Assembly (NCBI RefSeq): GCF_030463535.1
Contig: NC_132881.1
Location: 4,129,526 to 4,193,525 of the forward strand
From: Salminus brasiliensis
Lineage: Eukaryota; Chordata; Actinopteri; Characiformes; Bryconidae
Length of the DNA stretch: 64,000 nucleotides
Reading direction: 5' to 3'
This document shows, one piece after another, positions 1 to 10,524 of this stretch. Made by a program: the position numbers and the translations under genes. The first letter of the stretch is position 1, and every line of letters starts with the position of its first letter. The notes below the pieces were generated by a model, which saw only the letters and a program-made list of their open reading frames with translations, had not been told where the DNA came from and made no database searches.

Positions 1-845
1 GCTTTGTAGAGCTAAGCAAAAGATAAGTGATTGCTTCTCTTTCTGTTTATACAAAGTATTCGTAATGTTCCTGCTACAGCAATTAGAGGTAGCCAGACAT
101 GCTAGTGTGGGATAACTACATATAATACAATCTGACATTTGAAAATGTCACAACTTCTAGCAGACAAACCACATTTGAGGTGGATTATGTGTTAATACAC
201 CCAAAGCAATGCGTGGTTCTCTCATAGCAAGCATAGCATTTTTTTAAACCACAAAAAAGTCTAACCTAAACACATACAGGAATTGAAATCATTGAAGTAT
301 CCAGATAGCAGTTAGTGTTAATATGTTGAAAAATAAATAATAATAAATAAAAGATGCTGCAGAAATCACCTCTGTGGAGCTCTTCAAATTATTCCTCATT
401 TAAGGTAACAATAATTATCGGTAAAATGCTCAATGATTCATTAGCTGGAAAGAGCAAGGAGATGTAATAGGTTTGATGAAGTCCAGTCCTCCTTCTCTGA
501 GACAGGCTTCTCAGGCTACGTGCCTTACACATTTTATGCTAGGCCTGTTAAATAGTCACACAGGCAACTGCATTCATTCATGGCTGATTGCAGTTCATTT
601 GCACTATCGCTGGTCAACACTATTAAACAATCTGCCACCCACTGGATATATTCTGAGCTGTAATAAAGGACTAACTAAAATGTATTTTATTCTTTTATTA
701 TGAAGCATAAATATTGAATATATAAATGTTCATAAGGATGGTTTTAAGAGCAAGTATTCAGCTGTAAATTTAAGCCTGTAAAAAGCTCATTGGGACAGCC
801 CTATATGTGAGTTATGCCTGAGTTGTGTCTCTGCTATTTTCACAG
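1..845 (+). other. gfra1: gfra1 intron, 3' part
   Basis: Non-coding, AT-rich sequence ending in a pyrimidine-rich tract and CACAG acceptor just before the exon at 846. I see no exon, RNA gene or clear mobile element here. The upstream exon, which must supply the first base of the split codon at 846, lies outside the window. Confidence 0.7.
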
Positions 846-1048
846 GTAATGCTATCCAGGCGTTTGGCAATGGGACAGATGTGAGTGTGTGGCAGCCCAT
901 GCCTCCGGTACAGACCACCACCTCCATAACCACCCCGTCACAGAGAGCAAACGACCAGGGGCGATCGTCCAATGCTTTGGAGCCTGGCACACACACCAAC
1001 CCCCTTAATCCTGGGGACTCCCTATACCACTTCTGCGGAAACCTACAG
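846..1048 (+). CDS. gfra1: GDNF family receptor alpha-1, third-last coding exon
   Basis: This exon encodes the end of the extracellular part of GFRalpha1, the GPI-linked co-receptor that binds GDNF and presents it to the RET kinase at the neuronal surface. The 203-bp exon starts in phase 1 after CACAG and ends in phase 0 before GTCAGT. The translation begins NAIQAFGNGTDVSVWQP and ends HFCGNLQ. NAIQAFGNG-DV-VWQP followed by PVQTTT is the signature of vertebrate GFRalpha1, just after the third cysteine-rich domain; GFRalpha2 differs here. NGT is a likely N-glycosylation sequon. The following 40 or so residues are rich in Thr, Ser, Pro and Asn, as expected for the stalk before the membrane anchor. 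The next exon joins in frame at AQKLK. Teleosts can carry gfra1a and gfra1b; I cannot tell which this is. Confidence 0.96.
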
Positions 1049-1482
1049 GTCAGTCATACTTATCTACATGTGAAAGCACTGATAGTAGGACTGTGCGATA
1101 TTGGAAATAACTGGCATTACGATATTTTTAGTCGCTCTGCGGTATTAGGATGCTAAAAATACAGGACTTTTCAGCAGATTTCTCCAGAAGTCAATGATCC
1201 CACACTTTATGATAGTAACAATGTCCTCTATGGATCCAAGATTGGCGTAAAATAAATGACACTGGGCAGATATAATCTGCCTCTGGTTGATATGTCAGAG
1301 AAAATGAGAACAGTGGGATTTTTCTTTTTGTATCAAGGAAGTTGTAGCATGATGTGTATGGTTTAATTTGCTTTACATGAGATTGCACATGTGCACATTA
1401 CCCTAATTGATAGTAATGTTCTATTAACTGGTGATAATGTAGCAATATGGGCACTTAAACTGCAGCACTTAGATCTACAGCA

Positions 1483-1565
1483 GCTCCACCTTACAAAATA
1501 CAGGACTTGAAGGACCTGCTGCTTGGTGCCAGAAATCACAGGACACTCTGAGGTCGTGTAGATTA
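1483..1565 (+). repeat. Interspersed repeat fragment, family R1
   Basis: This fragment shares the blocks CAGGACTTGAAGGACCTGCT and TTGGTGCCAGA-A-CACAGG with copies at 17131-17361 and 19288-19472 on the same strand and 21728-22074 on the other. The family resembles a common teleost element whose end reads like ATTATGGCTGTATA. I do not assign it to a named class. Confidence 0.6.
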
Positions 1566-2340
1566 AGCTGTTTAAACGTCACATGGAAGACAACAGCATG
1601 TCAGGCATAGAGGAGGTCATAATGTTTTGTCTCATCTGTGTATCCTGTTTTCTGAATTGTTTTTCCAACAAGAAAAAATAACATACTTTCTATTTTGTCC
1701 ATTTTTGGCTGGAATTAAGTCACAGAAAGGTCCTCTGTGACTTGTGCACAGTACTGTTCAACACTGGAGTGTGTTGAGTCAGTTGTTGAGTGAGTTTTGT
1801 GTGTTTCTACACTACAGTCCTGTGAGAGAGAGCAGCTGTGAGAGAGAGAACATGGCAGAGAGAGAGAGAGCAGCAGACTCATGGGAAGTGCCCGTCAGTC
1901 TGGAGCATCGATTACAGATTCCCACAACAGACCTAGCTAATCTCTCTCACCGTGAGAGACAAACACAAACACCACTCCTCTAGCTCACGGCTGCACGGCC
2001 TCACTCACTCGTAGTTAGCATTTGTTAAAGCTCTAAATAAAAGACAGGTTTCTCACTCCTTTAAAATAATAAGATACAGTCCGCTGACCTGCACACTGTG
2101 GTTCCAGTGGTAAACCTGACCTGCAGTCACTGCACAGGTGCAGCTGACATTGGTACATTTTCTCACAGTGGACGACATTCAGATCCGTATAAAACATGTC
2201 CCTTCATAAAGGGTCAAATAATGTTTAAGCAGACAGATAAGCAAGCAAATACAAGCTAACATGCCTTGGCTAATCCTGCAGCCTAGCTATTGACTAACTG
2301 TGCTGAGGTAAAACTCGCCTAGTCGCGTTTATGAGACTAA

Positions 2341-2572
2341 AAAAAAGGTAAAGGTAAAGTATCAGTCACTGTACTCTGTACAGCTAAATGTGTCCTCCGC
2401 ATTTTACCCATCTGTGGTAGTGAATACACACACTAGTGAACTAGGGGCAGTGAGCACACACAACCAGAGTTGTGGGCAGCCAACTCCAGCACCTGGGGAG
2501 CAGAGAGGGTGAAGCCTTGCTCAAGGGCCCAACAGTGGCAGCTTGCCGAGCCCGGGTATCAAACCCACAAAA
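2341..2572 (-). mobile_element. tRNA-derived SINE, family S1, head-truncated
   Basis: Shares the blocks GGGGAGCAGAGAGGGTGAAG, CAACAGTGGCAGCTTGC and GGGTATCAAACCC with the copies near 15.3 and 63.9 kb. Read on the - strand, GGGTTTGATACCC is a Pol III B-box-like site. The A-box end is missing in this copy. Confidence 0.7.
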
Positions 2573-3435
2573 GAAAATAAACCAATGGAGGCTGTGACGC
2601 CTTTTAAAAAATCAATTAATTTATTTATTTATGTATGCTTTTTATTGTAGATGTAAAGAGGATTACTATTAAAAACCATGTACGAATTGTACATTAGTAT
2701 TTGATATTTTACCATTGATAAACTGTTGAAAATAATATTTGCTGCCCAAATATTAATGTGCCCGACTGCAGAGGGTGTTTCTCAGAAACTCGTTCTTCTG
2801 ATAAAACAGACACCACTTGAATAGCATACTAAATAAATTCACCATTAACATTATGTCCTTTTGCTTCAACAAAACAGTTTCAGTAAGAGAGGGTGGAGAT
2901 GCAGGTCTGGTAGTAAATGTGGATAAGTGGAAGTTAATGTAAATGTGCAGCACCACTGCAGAGGTTTTTGTCCGCCAAACCAATGCATTTACCTATTCAG
3001 CCTTCAGCATTTCTCCTCACCTATTAGTGCTGACATCATACAGAGTGTGTAAAGGCATCATTACACAGCCTGTTTCATTCTAAAGGATGAATGAAGTTTG
3101 GAAAACATTCATGTAAAAATGAATGATGATGTTTTTGTCACATAAATCCACATAAATATCATAAATGCAAGGAATATGTAAGATACGGCCCTTTAAAGGG
3201 TGAAAAATGATCCGAGTCAGCCATGTTGGAGTGTTTGTGTTTGTGAGGTCGAGATCTCATTAATTGTGAATATTAAAACTACGAGTTCTAAGAGTTTCTG
3301 TTCATCATCCGGGCTTTAGATCCATCTCTTCCTGCCCAGCTTCAGTTCTACCAACAAACTCAGTGAGGAATCCATTCATTATACTGTCACCAAGCCTCCT
3401 ACACCAACACTATTCCTCTTAGTCTTACGCTAAAT

Positions 3436-3484
<49 letters not shown>
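3436..3484. repeat. (CA)n microsatellite
   Basis: Uninterrupted CA dinucleotide run of about 24 copies in a gfra1 intron. Confidence 0.98.
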
Positions 3485-3486
<2 letters not shown>

Positions 3487-3679
3487 GCTTGTGCCAAACG
3501 CAGAGTGTGCTTGCAGAAGCAGGAGGGCTGCAGGGCTCCAGCAGGGTGGGCCACGGGCAGCTCTAACTCATCTGCATAAAACTCATTTCCCTTGCGTGTG
3601 ACGACAGCCGCCGTACAGCCAGAGCTCACGGCCAGATTTTACAAACCAAACAGCAAGCTGCCACATACTGTTGTGCTCC

Positions 3680-3680
<1 letters not shown>

Positions 3681-3738
<58 letters not shown>
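3681..3738. repeat. (TG)n microsatellite
   Basis: TG run of about 29 units with one early TT interruption, about 200 bp from the CA run at 3436. The two tracts are mutually complementary and could pair in RNA or single-stranded DNA. Confidence 0.97.
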
Positions 3739-3739
<1 letters not shown>

Positions 3740-4110
3740 TAGCAAGGGTTGAAGCAATCTAAGCAGTTTCACACTCTTTTTGTGTCAGATGAATATACGC
3801 AGATATATGGTCCTGACCACACTCTGCTTTCAACAGCATCTCTCTCATCACTCGACCTTAACTACAGCAAGATAGATTTACAGCCTTAATCAAGATGAAA
3901 GAGCAGAATGCAGAGTGAATTTACAAGCTCTGTGTTTTAGTAGAAACTCTGTATTGGTTTTACACTTTTTAAGGTGTCAGAGATTGCTTATATTGAGGAT
4001 TTTGTTGTTTGATGTATTGATAATAAGTATGTGACTGAAACATGGTCAGATACAGTCTTGCAAGCCTATCTATCACCCTTTAGTAAACAGCACTGGTTTT
4101 CCTTTTATGT

Positions 4111-4256
4111 TTTTTAGTATTTTCTGGTTTACGGCACTGCAGCGGCTCACAGGAGCTGTCTAGTGTAGCATAGTATAGCATAGTTTTTAGTATTTTCTGG
4201 TTTACGGCACTGCAGCGGCTCACAGGAACCATCTAGTGTGGCACAGTATAGCATAG
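4111..4256. repeat. 73-bp tandem duplication
   Basis: Two adjacent copies start at 4111 and 4184 with TTTTTAGTATTTTCTGGTTT. They differ at a few positions (GAGCTGT versus GAACCAT; TAGTGTAGCATAG versus TAGTGTGGCACAG). Confidence 0.95.
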
Positions 4257-5663
4257 TTTTAGGAGAACAAGTACACTGTAGACAATGATGTATAGATGGC
4301 TAGCTGAAGAGATTGTAGCCGGTTAAGTAGTGTCCACTTTTAGCCTAGCACAGATATCCCTCTCTTTCCACATTTAGCTTCCTTTAGCGCTACTCTGAGG
4401 AACAACTTGAGAGAAGGGACGGTAAAAGCCAGTTGGCTAGTGTTAGCATTTAGCCTATCACAGTACTGAGCTCACATTATTTCACTGTTCTCCATTCGGG
4501 AACAGCTATATTTAATATTGCTAATACAAGCTTATCTGATGACTATACGCTTGTATTTGATGTAATTCTGTAATTAATTCTTACAATTAAATAGCTTGGA
4601 ATTTTAATGAGACTAAAATTTATTGGTCAATTCACTTTAAATTGTTTGAAATTCAGCAACAGTTGTAACTTATTGGGGGGAAAAAAAGTTGTTTTATAGC
4701 AGCTTATAAAACAGGCGATGTCCTGGGGAAAACGCTTTTTGCTAGTATACAGTTGGCTTAATTAGCATTTTACCAGCATCCTGTTGCACCTTGTTTGTTC
4801 TGCTGCTAAAGCAACATTTCTTCTGAAATCATGGATATTAATGTGAATTACTTCAGTGTTTTCAATCAGATACATAAGCAATAGTGAGGTTAGCAAAGTT
4901 GGATGAGGTCCCAACTTTTAGTAAGAGTTTTGGGTTATTTGCTACTTAGAGGGAAACGTGAACATATGGCGTATGTACTTATTCCTATCTCTTTACATGC
5001 AAACAACAAAAATATGCAAATGTAGGCTTAATGACATCAAAGATGATCCTCTATATCCCAGAAAATACAGACTCTGTATATATGGACAGTACTAGCCACA
5101 ATCTTCCTGACTTGTGAAGAACAAAAGAACAAAAAACAAAAAAAAAAAAAAGAAAAACTGCCACCAAATATTTTACCAAGCAGCACATCTGTCTGTCTGT
5201 TCTACTAACCTTTAGCATACGGTAGTGCTGTGTGCAAACCTAGCCCCAAAACACCTCCTCCAGACCGTCCTCGGAAAAATCATATTCCATTTATGTGGTG
5301 GGAGTCGTGACGGGCTAAACCAGAGCTGATCAGACCAGGTTTTAGCCCAGTGCATTAGGCAGGGCTGTGTCTGCTATTCTTTAATGTCTGTAATAAACAA
5401 AAGAACACCACAGCAGAAACTCTGCCAGCCAGAGCGATTTCAGGAAAAATGCACTCAAGTACTCTTGCAGCTAAAAGTTTCCTCCAGGTCTGATAATGGC
5501 ATTTAGAGTTCCTCAGTCTCCACCAGCTGGAGGCCTCTGTGCAGCTTCTGGGATAATCCAGGTTACACAGTTAACCAGGGACTTCTAGACAGTGTCATTA
5601 TCTTAGGAAGAACATAAGATTACCATGCCATAATACTCTCTCTTACCCTGTCTCTGTCTGTAG

Positions 5664-5705
5664 GCTCAGAAGCTGAAGACCAACAACACAATAGACGTTT
5701 GTGTG
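5664..5705 (+). CDS. gfra1: GFRalpha1 42-bp linker exon
   Basis: A 14-codon exon, phase 0 at both ends, flanked by CTGTCTGTAG and GTAAGT. It encodes AQKLKTNNTIDVCV. It follows the upstream exon's CGNLQ so that the joined text reads NLQ-AQKLK, which matches the corresponding stretch of mammalian GFRalpha1 as I recall it (ANLQAQKLKSN). NNT is a possible N-glycosylation site. The segment lies in the extracellular stalk between the third cysteine-rich domain and the GPI anchor and keeps one cysteine. The rest of the stalk is much less conserved. I rely on reading-frame continuity and good splice sites for the exact limits. Confidence 0.93.
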
Positions 5706-5961
5706 GTAAGTAGATTCTGTGTTGTTATACAATGAAAGCCAGAAGTAGATCCTCAGCCTCAACAGAGTGTTAGCTGCATAAAGTCCTGTGTAACGAGTCA
5801 TGCATCTGAAAGGATGTGTGAACTGATTTATTCAGGCATTAAGCAGCTAACACCAACATTACTCTGTGTTCTTTCTGTACACACACACACACACACACTT
5901 CCTCATAATCCAGATATTACTGTATCTCTACAGTGAGACTAAGCCTAACATCTGTATACAT

Positions 5962-5989
5962 ACACACACACACACACACACACACACTC

Positions 5990-6048
<59 letters not shown>
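5962..6048. repeat. Compound (CA)n-(TA)n microsatellite
   Basis: A CA run (5962-5987) is followed after four bases by about 28 TA units (5992-6048). Low-complexity open frames across it are artefacts. Confidence 0.97.
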
Positions 6049-6051
<3 letters not shown>

Positions 6052-6333
6052 CTTAAAGCTGGAATTATATTTATACAGAGTTATATATTTGGGTAGGGGT
6101 TAATACAGAACAGGAAATTTAAATAAGACGCAGCTCCAGCTTTATGTAAATAAACGAGAGCGTGTATTTTGATCTGTTAGCCCTGCTGTTCTGATTGTAA
6201 TGGTCAAGGTCACAAGTATATTTTTCTGTACCTAATAAAGAGCTTCACTAGCTGCTAGTGAATGTTAAGCACCCTCGTCACATTAGGCATATGTAAGACT
6301 TGTAGAGTTGCTTAAATTTTATGAATTTAGATG

Positions 6334-6337
<4 letters not shown>

Positions 6338-6414
<77 letters not shown>
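6338..6414. repeat. (TA)n microsatellite
   Basis: About 38 TA units with a single G interruption at about 6375. Confidence 0.97.
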
Positions 6415-6418
<4 letters not shown>

Positions 6419-6796
6419 AAGATGATCTTCTGTTCCACCTTAAATACAGCAGTACATACTCTATTTACTCCTGTTACTCCTGGATTGTACCTGCTTCTCT
6501 ACTTAAAGGAATAGTTGAATGAAAAATCTAATCTAATAAGATAGATCCCTTTGCACAAACGCAGTCAATCAGCCAAGACATGTTTGATATCTGACGTTTC
6601 AGTCTTAAGAATGCCCCGTGTCTTAAACCGTCACCTTTCTTATCTTGGTGAAGGCCAGAAAACAGCTGTAAATCTGCTCACGCTTCAAACGGTCAGGTTT
6701 CCTGTTTAAACAGGACTTACTGAACTGTGGTTGATAGATTTAAAAAAAAATGCATTTGGCATATATTGACCAAGTCTGGTGACAGTCTAACCCTGT

Positions 6797-7206
6797 ATTC
6801 ACACACTAGCAGGCAACCAGTCGCTTGCGCTGCCCCAAGCTTCTTGTCTCTAGTGCGTGTGTTTGAGGCTGCTCGTGTTGTTGTGTGTGGGCGTGCACAC
6901 GACTCAGCTTTCGACAGGAAAATGTAACCAAGTAAGCCAAAACAGAGGAAAAGAGGAAGACTGAGAACAGGAGCGAAAAGCCAGTAGGAATAAAAGGTTC
7001 AGGGAACAGAATCTGGGGACCCGAACCCCCGTCTCCACAATCGGTCAGAAAAACACTGCTGCAGCCAATCGCTTCCAATGTCACTTCCCTGCATCTTAAT
7101 TTATTTGCATAAAGCTGAGAAAATCTCGAAACTGCAGCTGCAAATTGTGCACTCCCGTAGGAAATGACTGCTCGCTTGTCGCTCTGTCGCCTGCTAGTGT
7201 GAACAC
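6797..7206. mobile_element. Candidate MITE with terminal inverted repeats
   Basis: The left end reads TTCACACACTAGCAGGC and the right end, reverse-complemented, reads TTCACACTAGCAGGCGAC. The similarity continues imperfectly for about 30 bp, so the interval looks like a 410-bp non-autonomous DNA transposon. A 147-codon open stretch on the - strand inside has no recognisable transposase motif. Superfamily not assigned. Confidence 0.5.
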
Positions 7207-7823
7207 ATGGGAGGGCTACTGTTGGCAATATTGGCCTCGTGTCTCCCATTAGCCTGGTGTCTCTAAACTAAAGAGGCGCAGTTCAGAAATCACACATGGC
7301 TCGGCTGACTGACTGATTACATCTGTGCTAAGTGATGAATCAAGTTCATTTGAGGGTTCATTAAACGATTCCTTTAAGCTGGAACACAGAATTAGAAGAA
7401 GCTAACTTCTCCTTCATGTTGGAGCAGTGTGTGCAGTCCCTCTCTATGCTGTTTGTGTACAAATAGGCTTTCATTGCCTTTATTGGTAGATTTTGTCTTC
7501 AGACATGGAAATGGACTTCTTTCAGGTTTATGTTGATAATTATTGGAGGTTTATGGACTTTGGACCGCCTGTAATTGCATTGGACACCCATTTTTTGTCA
7601 CTAGCTGCTAAACCAATCCATACAGTGTTTAGATTTCACAGAGAAGAGTTGCTTCACCAACCAGCAGCCCATTCTACTGCTGTATTTCTGCTTATTCAAA
7701 TGTTGTAGTGCTTAACATGCAAAAACAGCACTACACTGCAGACTAACCGTTTAACTGCCTTTTCTACAGTACTACAGCTACAGTATCTCAAGAGCTCTAA
7801 CAGAAAAGAAATGACAGAAATAC

Positions 7824-7843
7824 TAAATAAATAAATAAATAAA
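7824..7843. repeat. (AAAT)n microsatellite
   Basis: Short tetranucleotide tract in the gfra1 intron. Confidence 0.9.
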
Positions 7844-8380
7844 TGACCCACACAAACGCAGTACTGAGACATTGCGACCCAATGGAAAATTTCAGGTGAC
7901 TTTCGACCTTGTCCTCAGGGGTACTTCCTGCCCAGTGTGCTTGTGGTCTTTGTAGTGGGTGATGCTGAAATGTGAGCGTTGCTTATCTTTTGCCTTTTAA
8001 AGTTCACTAAATGTCATTGTACATAATAAAAGCAGCATTACACACCGGAATGACATTTAGTGTTGCTGCAGCAGACCCAAACTGCCTTAAAAAGTGACGG
8101 GCCTTTTTCAGCCTCACGTTTCGTCCCAGTGTTAAACAACTTTTTCATCTCACAGGCAGCTGAACTCGTTTAATGTATATCACACACAGAATGGCATTTT
8201 TATACGCTATCCCCACTGAAATTCACCCTCAGTCCTACAGTTCTAGTCACTTTATAGGATTTTGAGGCATTAGAGCTGTGCAAGTGTGATTCACCAGCAG
8301 TACGGCACATTCAGCCCACATGATCACCTCAACTCTAAACTCATATCATTTAATTTGGTCAGTTTTAGTTGTGCCAGACT

Positions 8381-8408
8381 ATTTATTTATTTATTTATTT
8401 ATTTATAT
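8381..8408. repeat. (TTTA)n microsatellite
   Basis: About six tetranucleotide units ending about 160 bp before the last gfra1 coding exon. Confidence 0.9.
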
Positions 8409-8567
8409 TTTTATCTTTTGTTTATCCAAAACTGCAACAGTCCCCCTCAGTTCAGACAGGTACATTAAAGCTTCGTAAAGTTTCGTACAGCAGGTGAATT
8501 TATTTTGCTTGATGAAAACACGAGTGTATTCATATTCTTACCTGACGTTTGGTCGTGTTTCTCCCAG

Positions 8568-8726
8568 GATTCGCAATTTGTGGACCCCAGCTCCTCCAAT
8601 GCCATCTCCAGAAACTCCTCCATGCGGCAGACGTCTTCATTAGGCCTTAGCTCCCTACTGCTCCTGCTGGTCATTTCCCTGCACTGCACCCTCACACCCA
8701 TGCCCGCCCCCACGGCACGGTTGTAG
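8568..8726 (+). CDS. gfra1: GFRalpha1 C-terminal exon with GPI-anchor signal
   Basis: The exon starts in phase 0 after TTTCTCCCAG with DSQFVDPSSS and ends at TAG (8724-8726), giving 52 codons. A small-residue, Ser/Asn-rich stretch (SSSNAISRNSSMRQTSS, with one NSS sequon) is followed by a hydrophobic run (LGLSSLLLLLVISL) and a short tail ending PTARL. This layout is a GPI-attachment signal: the omega site should lie in the Ser/Asn-rich stretch and everything after it is removed when the glycolipid is attached. It agrees with GFRalpha1 being held on the outer leaflet of the plasma membrane without a cytoplasmic domain. The last residues differ from mammals, as expected for a discarded propeptide. 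Confidence 0.94.
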   Translation, partial: DSQFVDPSSSNAISRNSSMRQTSSLGLSSLLLLLVISLHCTLTPMPAPTARL

Positions 8727-9938
8727 CCACCTGGCGAAGGCAAACACGGACGCTCTCGATTTGTACAAAATTGCTCTCCGTCCCCGGTCTCCCCGTTGTA
8801 CTCACCTTCTCTGTTTGTCTCCTCTCTCTATATCTTTCTCTCGTCTTATGGTTCTGGGAGCTTTGGTTAATGCTGTGTTGACGCAACAAAAAAGTGATTT
8901 TTGGTGAATTTGAGTTTCAGTTTTTCCGTTTTTATTATTCTTTTTTTTTTTCATTTGTTTGGGTTTTTTTGGACTGGGAGAAGAAACATGGAAAGGGAGC
9001 GTGAGATTTATTGCAGAAGGTCTCGCAACATTCCAGAAGGGACCACAAGGTGTTCTCGGGTGGCAGCTGTGAGAGATCGTGCAGAAGGTCTACGATGGCT
9101 TCGAAGACAATAACGGACAAGAGTGCAGGCAGCTGTGTTAGGTGTTTTTTGGCGAGTCTCGTCTGTGTTTGCGTATATCGTGTGCTTACTGATATGACGA
9201 TGCGCACTGACTTCTATCCGGCACACAAAGAGAACATAGAAAGAGCTCCGAAGCTGCCGATTGAGCTTTCACTGGAGATCCCTGCCCATGATCCTCTTCC
9301 AGGACGTATAGAAACATCAGCCCTTTTCCCTGCTCGCATTCGCAGCATACCACACATATCAAACGCTCACCTTCACGATGCTTCAGAGCCCTGCTTGGAG
9401 TAACTGAGTGATACACACATAGGAGTCCAGGAAGGTTTGGCTGGGTAGAATTCTGCAGAAAGACTGCGGTCCGAGCTTTAATGGGTTGTTTCAGTGGGCT
9501 GGAAGAGAAGGAATGTTGCCCGAGTCAGGTCTGGCAGTGGCACTGGGTAATCTGTACCTGTGGAACTGTGCAGAGCCTCCAAGCCTGTTATGCAGAACAG
9601 TCGACGGTGTGGTTTCTGCTTTAATCAGACTAAACCCTTATCTACTCTCCACAAAGCCATCGCTGTAATTGTACCCCATCCCAACCCACACCAAGCCAAA
9701 CCACCTGACACCTATCTGTCCTTAAAAGTGTATGTTCATATTGCCTTTACAATGTCACAGTAGACTGTGCTCGGACCCCTGAGTCCAGATGAAATATGAT
9801 AAAGTCCTGTATGTATATTATAGTCTCTTTTTTTTTCTTTTTTTCTTTTTTTATGTAACGTAAGTCTATCTGAACGGTACCGAGGGGGTATCCATCATGA
9901 CTGCATCATGTCAATATGTTATAAAGCAGTAGTATAAT

Positions 9939-9960
9939 CGGATAAATATTGATTTATCCG
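9939..9960 (+). promoter_or_regulatory. Small perfect hairpin in gfra1 3' UTR
   Basis: CGGATAAAT and ATTTATCCG form a perfect 9-bp stem around a four-base ATTG loop. It could be an RNA structure in the 3' UTR. Stems of this size also arise by chance. Confidence 0.3.
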
Positions 9961-10518
9961 GAGCAGATAACTGATTTATAAGTTCCCTTTGGATTGAAAT
10001 GTACCCGATGAATCAGCCACGCAATTCCCACACATCCATGAAGCATGTGCAGTTTCCCACCTCAGCCGGTGCACACACTTACGACTCGCTCCTACGGTTT
10101 GTGTGGCTTTTTGAACAAGAAAATGACTGCATTGTACTCTGTATTATTTATGAGGCATTCAAATGTTATAAATTCCACGTACTCTAACCTTCTAAAAGGG
10201 ACTGAGTGTCTTTAAGAGAGAGTGTGACTTTTGGAAATGATCATATTGTTTGTTTTTGTTTGTTTTGTAAACATGTACATCTCATTTAGAGGAACAGAGG
10301 CTACATCTGGAATGATTGCTGCCCCAATGGTACCCCAAAGTGTTCTACAGATGTTTAAGTAAATACTACTCTATTGTTTAATGGCTCGAGAAGAAAGAAG
10401 ATAACTCTTATTTTTGTATCTTTTGCATTCTGTTGTATCTCTTTTATCACATGATTCTTACCCATGTTAGCAAACTGAACAGCAGCAGAGTTAAAACTAC
10501 AGCATGGGTCATAATTGC

Positions 10519-10524
10519 AATAAA
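10519..10524 (+). promoter_or_regulatory. Candidate gfra1 poly(A) signal
   Basis: Canonical AATAAA, the first that I find after the gfra1 stop codon, followed by a TTTTGG-type U/G-rich stretch. Without transcript data it is only a candidate. Confidence 0.35.

Larger units (their letters stand above)
1049..5663 (+). other. gfra1: gfra1 intron (4.6 kb)
   Basis: The intron runs from the GTCAGT donor to the CTGTCTGTAG acceptor. It holds a fragment of an interspersed repeat (1483-1565), a GA-rich patch (about 1821-1871), a SINE copy on the - strand (2341-2572), CA and TG microsatellites (3436-3484, 3681-3738) and a 73-bp tandem duplication (4111-4256). The remainder is unremarkable AT-rich DNA and I see no other exon. 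Confidence 0.8.
5706..8567 (+). other. gfra1: gfra1 last coding intron (2.9 kb)
   Basis: The intron runs from GTAAGT to a TTTCTCCCAG acceptor. It contains CA/TA microsatellites (5962-6048), a long TA run (6338-6414), a possible MITE (6797-7206), and AAAT and TTTA tracts (7824-7843, 8381-8408). I see no further exon. Confidence 0.8.
8727..10524 (+). other. gfra1: Probable gfra1 3' UTR (minimum extent)
   Basis: Sequence after the gfra1 stop has no known repeat family and is T-rich in places (9828-9852). It contains a perfect small hairpin (9939-9960) and one AATAAA at 10519-10524. No splice site is needed to explain it. GFRalpha1 messages in other vertebrates have long 3' UTRs, so the true end may lie further downstream (another AATAAA is at 11815-11820). 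The extent is inference. Confidence 0.45.

Noticed and set aside
6806..7249. 147-codon frame on the - strand
   Set aside because: Lies within the candidate MITE; no transposase motif or other family resemblance.
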